Source of the DNA: CALKKN01 sp041571375
GTDB taxonomy: Bacteria; Pseudomonadota; Gammaproteobacteria; Xanthomonadales; SZUA-36
Reading direction: 5' to 3'
DNA: 19,075 nucleotides
Assembly (NCBI GenBank): GCA_041571375.1
Contig: JBFFUJ010000019.1
Location: 1-19,075 of the forward strand
Numbering within the stretch: the stretch's first letter is position 1; every line of letters starts with the position of its first letter. Of this stretch, positions 13,603 through 19,075 are shown in pieces. Below the pieces are notes generated by a model. That model made no database searches. It worked only from the letters and a program-made list of their open reading frames with translations, and was not told where the DNA came from. The translations under genes and the position numbers were made by a program.

Positions 13603-14592
13603 TCAGCTGTCCCGGGGGCTCCAGCCGGCTGCGGAACGGACCAGCGGCTCGAGGTCGCGGCCGCACACCTGCCGGTACCAGTCGGCGATCAGGCGAAACG
13701 CAATGGAGACGGGGGGCGGCACACGTACCTCGTCGGCGGCGATCGCTGCGTCCAGTTCGTCGGGGGTGAACCAGCGCAGCTCCGCCATTTCGTCCGATGC
13801 CTTGCATGAGCGGCTCGCCGCCTCCGCCAGGAAGCCGCACATGGCAGACGCCGGGAAAGGCCAGGGTTGGGACGAGACATACTGTATCCCGCTGAGTCGC
13901 ACACCCGATTCTTCGTCCACCTCACGGACGACGGCGTCTTCGAGACTTTCCCCGGGCTCCACGAATCCGGCCAGGGTGGAAAAGCGGCGCGGGGGCCAGG
14001 TGGCATTGTGGCCCAGCATGCACGCGTCCCCATGGGTTACCAGGACGATGATTGCCGGGTCGATGCGCGGAAACGACTGCCTCCCGCATTCCGGGTCGAC
14101 GCAAACGAGTTTGTGGCCCGCGGATTCCAGCCGGTTGGGGCTTCCGCAGACGCCGCAGAAAGCATGGCGGTATTGCCAGTAGTGGAGGGCTTTGGCATAG
14201 GCCAGAACGCCGGCGTGCTTGGCGTCCATGTCGATCGAAGCGAGGCGCAGGTCCTGAAAGCGCGCGGCAGGATACGCTGCAAGCACGCGCTCCCGCTGGG
14301 CGTCATCGATGGACACCGCGAAGAAATACCGCTTACCGTCGCTTCCGAGCAGTGTCGTTGCCTGGGCGGCGCCGGCGGCGCCGAGTTCTTCAGGCTTCAG
14401 GTAGACCGCCAGTTGCTCGCGGCCCGTGCCGGTGAGCAGGCATCGATTTCGCCAGAGCGGCACCAGCCGGGTGTCTTCGGATTGCAGGATCCCGGCCACC
14501 CAATCCGCATCGTCACGGTGTTCCGCCAGGCGATCAAGGCGCACCGAGGTGAACAGATTGCGCCTCGATCGGGTAATTCGGTCGACGGGCAT
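13603..14592 (-). CDS. nudC: NAD(+)/NADH diphosphatase NudC
   Basis: The 329-residue protein has NudC architecture: an N-terminal domain (1-140), a zinc ribbon with C146, C149, C164 and C169, then the Nudix domain with a complete box at 209-231 (GFVEPGES ... REVDEESGV) and the NADH-pyrophosphatase signature SQPWPFP at 241-247. The enzyme hydrolyses NAD(H) to NMN(H) and AMP and, in E. coli, removes NAD caps from RNA. Its N-terminal domain is longer than in E. coli NudC (257 residues), as in Pseudomonas and eukaryotic relatives. ATG at 14592 was chosen because longer versions run into erpA; no good ribosome binding site is seen. The start is 31 bases after the ErpA stop, so they are probably co-transcribed. 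Confidence 0.93.
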   Translation of the reverse strand: MPVDRITRSRRNLFTSVRLDRLAEHRDDADWVAGILQSEDTRLVPLWRNRCLLTGTGREQLAVYLKPEELGAAGAAQATTLLGSDGKRYFFAVSIDDAQRERVLAAYPAARFQDLRLASIDMDAKHAGVLAYAKALHYWQYRHAFCGVCGSPNRLESAGHKLVCVDPECGRQSFPRIDPAIIVLVTHGDACMLGHNATWPPRRFSTLAGFVEPGESLEDAVVREVDEESGVRLSGIQYVSSQPWPFPASAMCGFLAEAASRSCKASDEMAELRWFTPDELDAAIAADEVRVPPPVSIAFRLIADWYRQVCGRDLEPLVRSAAGWSPRDS

Positions 14593-14623
14593 CGGGGTCG
14601 CGGGGTCGTGCCGCGGGTCAGCC

Positions 14624-14995
14624 TCAGATGGAGAAGGAGGAGCCGCAACCACAGGTGGTCGAGGCGTTCGGATTGCGGATGACGAACTGGGCGCCCCCAA
14701 GGCTCTCCGAGTAATCGACCTCGGCGCCCATCAGATACTGAAAGCTGAGCGGATCGACCAGGAGAGTCACGCCATCGTTTTCCACCGCAATGTCGTCCTC
14801 GGCCCGGTCCTCGTCGAAGGTGAAACCGTACTGAAACCCCGAGCAGCCGCCCCCGCTGATGTATACGCGGAGCATCAGCGAGGGGTTCCGCTCTTCGAGG
14901 ATCAGCTCCTGGACTTTGCGTGCCGCGGCGTCGGTGAAAACAATACCCGGCATTTCCTGGGCCGCCTCCGGACCAATTTGGGTCAGAATCTCCAT
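14624..14995 (-). CDS. erpA: Iron-sulfur cluster insertion protein ErpA
   Basis: The 123-residue A-type carrier has the three cluster-binding cysteines C51 (YISGGGCSGFQYGF), C115 and C117 (STTCGCGSSFSI at the very C-terminus). The C-terminal GSSFSI and FQYGFTFDE elements are those of ErpA rather than IscA or SufA. It takes Fe-S clusters from the assembly machinery and inserts them into target proteins in the cytoplasm. The first 14 residues are extra compared with the conserved start; MPGIVF (M15) is an alternative start. ATG at 14995 has only a weak GAGCGG nearby, and a short hairpin (15008-15021) lies just upstream. It follows the DUF6776 gene by 31 bases and precedes nudC. Confidence 0.95.
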   Translation of the reverse strand: MEILTQIGPEAAQEMPGIVFTDAAARKVQELILEERNPSLMLRVYISGGGCSGFQYGFTFDEDRAEDDIAVENDGVTLLVDPLSFQYLMGAEVDYSESLGGAQFVIRNPNASTTCGCGSSFSI

Positions 14996-15007
14996 CCGCT
15001 CAATATG

Positions 15008-15021
15008 GCGCCAAACGGCGC
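15008..15021. other. Small hairpin in the DUF6776-erpA spacer
   Basis: On the minus strand GCGCC-GTTT-GGCGC forms a 5-bp stem with a 4-base loop, 12 bases before the erpA ATG. It has no T-run, so it is not a standard terminator; it could affect erpA translation or mRNA processing. Confidence 0.4.
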
Positions 15022-15026
15022 TTAAA

Positions 15027-15737
15027 TCAATCGGTCGCCTCGGTGAGCGCGGAGCCCCAGTCGTAGTGCCGCCGCACCGGGGTGCTCGATCCCTTGGCTT
15101 CGAGGGTGACGACCAGCCGCGTGGGCAGGAAAGAGTCGGGCAAGACCAGATACCCTTCGAGCTGCTGAAAATACTTGAAGCGGAACGCCGGCTCGGGCTG
15201 GTCCTCGGCGCTGAGCTGCGCCCAGTACAAGGTCACCGGTCGATCGGCCAGGATGCCCTCGACATCGATGCGGACCCGTCCCGAAATGATCGAAGCACGA
15301 CGGATGTTTTGCGTCAGGGTCAGGATGAACTGGAAAACGCGTTCCGAACCGGTGGGAAGGAGTTCTGCACGGTAGACCTCGAGCCCGGATTGTGCGCCGC
15401 CGGTACCGGCCAGGCGCCGGTAGAAATCCAGTTCCGACTGCATCTCGGTCAGCTCGCCCTGCCGCTCCGATTCCTGTTCGCGCAGCAAACGGTTGGCCTG
15501 CCGCAAAACGTCGGTTTCCCTTTGCAGTACGGCCTCACGCGCCACCGAGCGGTCCAACCGCCCCTTGACCGCCTGCAGTTCCGCCGTGAGGAATTCGACC
15601 TTGCGTGCCAGCTCCTCCTCGGACGGGCCGACCGGACGCCTGGCCACGTGCCACGTCGTGAACACCAGCAGCACGACGATGACCAGGGTGGTTAGCAGGG
15701 CTTCGAGAAAGGGGGGTTTGGAAGATGCGTTACGCAT
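15027..15737 (-). CDS. DUF6776 family membrane-anchored coiled-coil protein
   Basis: The 236-residue protein has a short basic N-terminus, one membrane segment (about 11-30), a coiled coil (about 39-108, rich in E, R, L and Q heptads) and a C-terminal beta-rich domain ending in RHYDWG. The topology is that of a periplasmic protein held in the inner membrane by its N-terminus. It resembles the family now called DUF6776, commonly found near erpA in gammaproteobacteria, often with a bactofilin between; here there is none. Function unknown. ATG at 15737 has no ribosome binding site: an intrinsic terminator ends 5 bases upstream, and no other start would keep the membrane anchor whole. Confidence 0.82.
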   Translation of the reverse strand: MRNASSKPPFLEALLTTLVIVVLLVFTTWHVARRPVGPSEEELARKVEFLTAELQAVKGRLDRSVAREAVLQRETDVLRQANRLLREQESERQGELTEMQSELDFYRRLAGTGGAQSGLEVYRAELLPTGSERVFQFILTLTQNIRRASIISGRVRIDVEGILADRPVTLYWAQLSAEDQPEPAFRFKYFQQLEGYLVLPDSFLPTRLVVTLEAKGSSTPVRRHYDWGSALTEATD

Positions 15738-15741
15738 TGGA

Positions 15742-15831
15742 CAAAAAAGCGGCCGAAGCCGCTTATTCCCTGCATGTTCTGTTTGTTGTTCTCAGTTTGT
15801 GGTTGTAGTTATTGGCAAGACCCCAGAACTG
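15742..15831 (-). ncRNA. Predicted ~90-nt transcript: small RNA or attenuated leader of DUF6776-erpA
   Basis: A strong promoter (15838-15867) and a perfect intrinsic terminator (15743-15764) enclose about 90 bases without a convincing gene. The middle is A/C-rich, with stretches such as AACTACAACCACAAACTG and GAGAACAACAAACAG; repeated ARN triplets before a terminator hairpin with a U-tail are the usual form of an Hfq-binding small RNA. Alternatively it is the leader of the DUF6776-erpA-nudC transcript, with termination controlling read-through. A short frame starts at ATG 15774 (MQGISGFGRFF...) but lacks a ribosome binding site. No known RNA family was recognised. Confidence 0.5.
15743..15764 (-). 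terminator. Intrinsic (Rho-independent) terminator directly before the DUF6776 gene
   Basis: Read on the minus strand, AAGCGGC-TTCG-GCCGCTT is a perfect 7-bp stem with a stable UUCG tetraloop; its 3' arm runs into six T residues (15748-15743). It is the clearest terminator in the window. It could end the CysQ operon, but a promoter lies between cysQ and it, so it also ends a short RNA of its own. Confidence 0.88.
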
Positions 15832-15837
15832 GACACG

Positions 15838-15867
15838 TTTATACCCGCTCACCGCGCGACTCGTCAA
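15838..15867 (-). promoter_or_regulatory. Strong sigma70-type promoter upstream of the short transcript
   Basis: Minus-strand TTGACG (15862-15867; 5 of 6 matches) and TATAAA (15838-15843; 5 of 6 matches) are spaced 18 bases apart. The predicted start is near 15831. It lies downstream of the cysQ stop and upstream of the DUF6776 gene. Confidence 0.65.
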
Positions 15868-15899
15868 GCCCGTTGTGACGAACCGAAGGTCCGCGGGGA

Positions 15900-16715
15900 T
15901 CACTCCCCAGCCCGGGCGAAGAGTTGCAGCCAGTCACGGCTGGGGTCCGCGTAGGCGACGAACTCGGGATTCAGATACGACTCCTTGCGGTTGTACTGCA
16001 AGGGACGGCCATCGAGCGCGACGATGTGGCCCCCTGCAGCCAGCACCACCGCATGCGCGGCCGCCGTGTCCCACTCCGAGGTCGGCCCGAGCCTCGGGTA
16101 CAGGTCGGCTTTGCCTTCCGCTATGAGACAGAACTTCAGGGAGCTGCCCATGCTGATCAGCTCGAACGGACCGAGGGCCTGAAGGTAACCCTGCAGCCGC
16201 GGATTGGCATGGGAGCGGCTGCCCACCACCCGGACCGGCTCGTTGCAGGGCAGCCGGACTCGGATGGCCTCTTCCCGACCCTCCCGGTCCCACCGGTGCG
16301 CGCCCTGTCCCACGACACCCATGTACGTGACGCCCTGAACAGGAACGTGGACCACGCCCAACACGGGCTCGTGTTCGCGGATCAGCGCAATATTGACCGT
16401 GAACTCGCCGTTCCGTTTGACGAACTCCTTGGTTCCGTCGAGCGGATCCACGAGCCAGTACTCCGGCCAGCGTGCCCGGATTGCATAGTCGACCTCAGCG
16501 GATTCCTCTGACAACAGCGGTATCGCCGGGGTCAACTCAGCCAGCGCGTCACGGATAATGCGATGGCTCGCAAGATCGGCCTCCGTCAGCGGTGAATGGT
16601 CGGCCTTGAGCACAACGCCGAACCCCCCGTCGTAAATCTGCAGAATGGCCTGGCCGGCGCGGTCCGCGACAGCGGACACGTCCGCGGCGAGTGAAGCCAG
16701 TTGCGTTTCAGTCAC
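15900..16715 (-). CDS. cysQ: 3'(2'),5'-bisphosphate nucleotidase CysQ
   Basis: The 271-residue protein belongs to the inositol-monophosphatase superfamily: LLSEES (E70, E71), WLVDPLDGTKEFVKRNGEFT (D90, D93, G94, T95) and WDTAAAHAV (D216) supply the metal ligands. The GTKEFVKRNGEFTVNIAL stretch is typical of CysQ, which turns 3'-phosphoadenosine 5'-phosphate (PAP) from sulfate assimilation into AMP. A TTG start at 16748 is possible, but the GTG at 16715 agrees better with family length and overlaps the nudE stop by 8 bases, like the hisN-like/nudE junction upstream. NudE followed by CysQ is a known pair in Pseudomonas and relatives. Confidence 0.92.
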   Translation of the reverse strand: MTETQLASLAADVSAVADRAGQAILQIYDGGFGVVLKADHSPLTEADLASHRIIRDALAELTPAIPLLSEESAEVDYAIRARWPEYWLVDPLDGTKEFVKRNGEFTVNIALIREHEPVLGVVHVPVQGVTYMGVVGQGAHRWDREGREEAIRVRLPCNEPVRVVGSRSHANPRLQGYLQALGPFELISMGSSLKFCLIAEGKADLYPRLGPTSEWDTAAAHAVVLAAGGHIVALDGRPLQYNRKESYLNPEFVAYADPSRDWLQLFARAGE

Positions 16716-17274
16716 CTTGCTGCTCGCTGCGCAGGTAATCCCGCGCAATATACAGTGCCGCGATGGTGCGGCCTTCCGTGCAGTCTTCGCGTGCCGTCAA
16801 CGAGGGGAGGTCGTTGATCGACCAGGGCACCACTTCCAGCTCCTCCGGTTCGTCGCCCTCCAGTTTTTCGGGGTAAAGATCGCGCGCCAGGACGATATGG
16901 GTGACGTGCGTCATGTAAGCGGGCGCCAGGCTGAGGCGGTTCAACTGAGTCAGCTCGTGGGCGCCGTAGCCTATCTCTTCCTTCATTTCCCGCTGGGCGG
17001 CCTCGATGATGCTCTCGCCCGGCTCCAGTCGCCCCTTTGGCAGGCCGATCTCATAGTGATGCAAGCCGACAGCGTATTCCCTGGCCAGCAACACGGTCTC
17101 CTGGTCCAGCATCGGCACGATGATCACGGCCCCGAAACCGCTCGGTTTCATGCGGTGATAGGTCCGGCGAGCCCCGTTGGCAAACTCCAGATCGATCCGC
17201 TCGACCTGCAGCAATTTGCCGGCATGCCGTTCCTGGCGCCCATGGATGATGGGCAGTTGTTTCTTTTCATTCAT
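16708..17274 (-). CDS. nudE: ADP compounds hydrolase NudE (Nudix)
   Basis: The 188-residue Nudix enzyme has a complete Nudix box at residues 81-103 (GRLEPGES, then REMKEEIGY). RMKPSGFGAVIIVPMLDQET before it and EIGLPKG leading into it identify NudE, which hydrolyses ADP-ribose, NADH, Ap3A and similar ADP compounds. Length equals E. coli NudE (186). The ATG overlaps the stop of the HisN-like gene by 8 bases, and its own stop overlaps the cysQ start, so the three are translationally linked. No separate ribosome binding site is visible. Confidence 0.93.
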   Translation of the reverse strand: MNEKKQLPIIHGRQERHAGKLLQVERIDLEFANGARRTYHRMKPSGFGAVIIVPMLDQETVLLAREYAVGLHHYEIGLPKGRLEPGESIIEAAQREMKEEIGYGAHELTQLNRLSLAPAYMTHVTHIVLARDLYPEKLEGDEPEELEVVPWSINDLPSLTAREDCTEGRTIAALYIARDYLRSEQQGD

Positions 17275-18028
17275 TGAGCATCTCGAGCAATGCGCCGTGC
17301 AACGCCGGGGTAGCGGCCAGCACCGAGCGGGTCTGGAGGCCCGGTTGGCGGCCCTCGAGGTCGGTGAATACGCCGCCGGCTTCGCGGACGATGACGGTCA
17401 GCGCCGCGATGTCCAGAATGTTCACGTCCGACTCGATGACCGCGTCCAGCTGCCCGGCGGCGAGCCGGTGGTAATGATAGTAATCGCCGTAACCCCGCGT
17501 TCGGTTGGCCACGGCAAAGATGCGGCCCAGCGTGGCCCAGCGCGGTGAACGTGCCAGTGATCGCAGGTTGCCGGTCGACACGGTGGCCTCCGCGAGCGAC
17601 GCTGTGTCGCTGACCCGCACGGGCTGTCCGTCGATCATGGCGCCGCGGCCGCGGACGGCCCAGGCGACCTCTCCCGCTGCGGGAGCCGAGGATACCCCCA
17701 GAACCAGCTCACCCTGATGCATCAGCGCGATCTGGGTGGAAAACATGCCATAGCCGCCGACGAAGCTCTTGGTTCCGTCGATCGGATCCACCAGCCAGAC
17801 GAATTCGGCATCCCTGCGCTGCGAGCCGCTCTCCTCACCGAAAAACCCATGCTCCGGGAAGTCAGCGAGCAGCATGCTCTTGATGATCTCCTCGGCCTTG
17901 CGGTCGGCCACAGTGACCGGGGACTGGTCGGCCTTCAGTTCGACGCTGAATTCGCCGCGGTAGTAGCGAAGGATTTCCTCCGCGGCCGCGGCCGCGGCCG
18001 CCAGGGCTGACTTCAGTAGCTTGTCCAT
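17267..18028 (-). CDS. Inositol-monophosphatase family phosphatase, HisN-like histidinol-phosphatase
   Basis: The 253-residue protein is a second member of the CysQ/IMPase superfamily in this operon. Metal ligands are visible: E65/E66 (GFFGEESG), D81 and D84 (WLVDPIDGTKSFVGGYG) and D206 (NILDIAAL). DPIDGTKSF and YGDYYHYHRLAAGQLDAVIE resemble HisN-type histidinol-phosphatases, the last-but-one phosphatase step of histidine synthesis, although a general inositol or sugar phosphatase is possible. The usual WD before the last aspartate is LD here. An alanine run at residues 10-16 is coded by a GCGGCC tandem repeat. ATG at 18028 fits the family N-terminus but has no clear ribosome binding site; the frame is open to 18109. 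It begins the operon with nudE and cysQ. Confidence 0.87.
   Translation of the reverse strand: MDKLLKSALAAAAAAAEEILRYYRGEFSVELKADQSPVTVADRKAEEIIKSMLLADFPEHGFFGEESGSQRRDAEFVWLVDPIDGTKSFVGGYGMFSTQIALMHQGELVLGVSSAPAAGEVAWAVRGRGAMIDGQPVRVSDTASLAEATVSTGNLRSLARSPRWATLGRIFAVANRTRGYGDYYHYHRLAAGQLDAVIESDVNILDIAALTVIVREAGGVFTDLEGRQPGLQTRSVLAATPALHGALLEMLNE
17981..18002. repeat. Short GCGGCC tandem repeat inside the HisN-like gene
   Basis: Three to three and a half units of the hexamer GCGGCC run in tandem and code an Ala-Ala repeat near the N-terminus of the phosphatase. Gain or loss of a unit would leave the frame intact. Confidence 0.7.
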
Positions 18029-18141
18029 TTCAAGACCGATCCGAATCGCGCGTGTACGTGGGCTCGCATCGGGTTTTGCAGCGCAACGCGAGATAGTGAA
18101 TGATAGCAAACCTGACCACGGTAACCCGAGGAACTCGATAC

Positions 18142-18876
18142 GTGCGCAGGCACCGTGTCCACACCCGGCAGGTCCTCGACGCGGGCCAGGAGGTCCTGTT
18201 GGAGGAGGGTCCGGCGCATCATCTCGGCCGTGTGCTGCGGGTATCCGTCGGCCAGGAAGTCACCCTCTTCAACGGTGACGGCCATGACTTCGATGCGGAG
18301 GTGATCCGGGTCGGCCGCCGTGAAATCGCGCTTCGGATCACTGCGCAGCGGCCCGGACTGCCCGAGCCGGTCTTGAGGATCACGGTGGCCCAGTGCGTCA
18401 GCCGCGGTGAGCGGATGGACGCCACCCTGCAGAAATGCACCGAACTCGGGGTTGCCGCATTCCAGCCCCTGCTCAGCGAACGGTCAGAGGTCAGGCTGCA
18501 GGGCGCGAAGCTCGAGAGACGCCTCGACCATTGGCAGGGCGTGGTCATCGCCGCCTGCGAGCAGTGCGGGCGCGCACGGGTTCCGCCCGTGCGAAGGCCG
18601 CTGACCGTGGCGGCATGGCTGGAGCAGACGGCGTCGGCGCCGCGCCTGGTGCTCGACCCGGATGCCCCGGTCCCGCTCGCCTCGGCGGGGCTGGACGATC
18701 GGGTGGAACTGGTGATCGGACCGGAGGGTGGCTTCAGTCCGGCAGAACTCGCGTCGATGGGTGACCACGGGGTTCAAGCCGTGCACCTGGGACGCCGCAT
18801 ATTGCGCACGGAGACCGCCGCGCCAGCCGCGGCCGCGATCCTGCAGTGTCTCCGGGGAGACCTGGGACAGGCCTGA
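18142..18876 (+). CDS. rsmE: 16S rRNA (uracil1498-N3)-methyltransferase RsmE
   Basis: The 244-residue protein is RsmE of the SPOUT class. It has an N-terminal PUA-like domain (about 1-70, with LEEGPAHHLGRVLRV and TLFNGDG) and a C-terminal trefoil-knot domain with VIGPEGGFSPAEL (191-203) and LGRRILRTETA (216-226), which bind S-adenosylmethionine. It methylates N3 of U1498 in 16S rRNA of the 30S subunit. The GTG at 18142 was chosen because MRRHRV matches the family N-terminus and GAGGA lies about 10 bases upstream; an ATG at 18100 would add 14 unrelated residues. It is divergent from the HisN-like gene across a 113-base gap with no convincing promoter. Confidence 0.94.
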   Translation: MRRHRVHTRQVLDAGQEVLLEEGPAHHLGRVLRVSVGQEVTLFNGDGHDFDAEVIRVGRREIALRITAQRPGLPEPVLRITVAQCVSRGERMDATLQKCTELGVAAFQPLLSERSEVRLQGAKLERRLDHWQGVVIAACEQCGRARVPPVRRPLTVAAWLEQTASAPRLVLDPDAPVPLASAGLDDRVELVIGPEGGFSPAELASMGDHGVQAVHLGRRILRTETAAPAAAAILQCLRGDLGQA

Positions 18877-18884
18877 ATCGGGGA

Positions 18885-19075
18885 TTAATCGTCCAGGCTC
18901 GTAATCGGGAGGGCGCCGAATGCCGCGTGCTTCAACAGGCGGATGAGCCTGTCCGGGTCGGGGATGATCGCCTGCATGACCGCGAGGCCGATCGGGATGC
19001 GGATGATGCATCGCGCACCCCGGCCCGGTGCAGTTCCAATCTGCATCGACCCGCCGATCCGCGTCGGGTCGCCGC
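18885..19075 (-). CDS. Probable sensor histidine kinase, C-terminal end (partial)
   Basis: The frame enters from the right edge and ends with TAA at 18885, giving about 63 residues. DPTRIGGSMQIGTAPGRGAR followed by CIIRIPIG matches the last strands of a HATPase_c domain, where kinases have IGG-x-L-x-I-x-S-x-PG-x-GT. About 33 more residues (LAVMQAIIPDPDRLIRLLKH and on) follow the ATPase domain, more than in many kinases. The gene converges with rsmE, 8 bases apart. Other open frames in this stretch show no domain likeness. The identification rests on one motif. Confidence 0.65.
   Translation of the reverse strand, partial: GDPTRIGGSMQIGTAPGRGARCIIRIPIGLAVMQAIIPDPDRLIRLLKHAAFGALPITSLDD

Noticed and set aside
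18029..18141. Promoters for the divergent RsmE and HisN-like genes
   Set aside because: Single -10-like boxes (such as TATCAT on the minus strand) lack a matching -35 box; too weak to list.
18484..19011. 175-codon minus-strand open frame overlapping rsmE at the right edge
   Set aside because: Antisense to RsmE and low-complexity; another minus-strand frame ending at 18885 carries the kinase-like motif instead.
1..19075. tRNA, rRNA, CRISPR, insertion sequence, prophage or plasmid features
   Set aside because: Scanned by eye on both strands; no tRNA cloverleaf, direct-repeat array, transposase or integrase was seen.

Overview
The window is GC-rich, tightly packed bacterial chromosome with no phage, insertion sequence or CRISPR signature. 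The gene set (NudE next to CysQ, AmpE, ErpA, RsmE, a FadJ-type beta-oxidation operon) and two kinds of REP-like palindrome point to a gammaproteobacterium, perhaps near Xanthomonadales or Chromatiales. That placement is inference, since no marker gene here fixes it. Most genes lie on the minus strand, in short operons with gaps or overlaps of a few bases.

Layout: (1) 1-2465, minus: a TetR-type repressor, a thiolase and the N-terminal part of a FadJ-like enoyl-CoA hydratase, behind a promoter whose -10 box sits in a large inverted repeat, so probably a self-repressed fatty-acid degradation operon. (2) 2672-5271, minus: rubrerythrin, a two-cluster Fe-S/CCG-domain protein and DUF3501, a trio of unknown joint function, with a REP-like element in each of its two gaps. 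(3) 5336-5983, minus: a HAD phosphatase; then 6033-8183, plus: an acyl-CoA synthetase remnant with two in-frame deletions, a class III aminotransferase and a TspO/MBR membrane protein. (4) 8196-9148, minus: NnrU-family membrane protein and a small VOC protein. (5) 9207-13490, minus: AmpE-like protein, BtuF-like binding protein, DUF819 permease and an exported amidohydrolase, in one apparent operon. (6) 13603-15867, minus: DUF6776 protein, ErpA and NudC, preceded by a strong promoter and an intrinsic terminator that ends five bases before the DUF6776 start codon. (7) 15900-18028, minus: a HisN-like phosphatase, NudE and CysQ, overlapping by 8 bases at each junction. (8) 18142-18876, plus: RsmE; then the C-terminal end of a probable sensor histidine kinase runs in from the right edge on the minus strand.

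The best candidates for undescribed biology are the rubrerythrin/CCG Fe-S/DUF3501 trio, the promoter-terminator unit at 15742-15867 (small RNA or attenuator), the AmpE/BtuF/DUF819/amidohydrolase operon, and the doubly deleted synthetase remnant that may survive because it couples translation to the aminotransferase. No gene-free stretch exceeds 300 bases.
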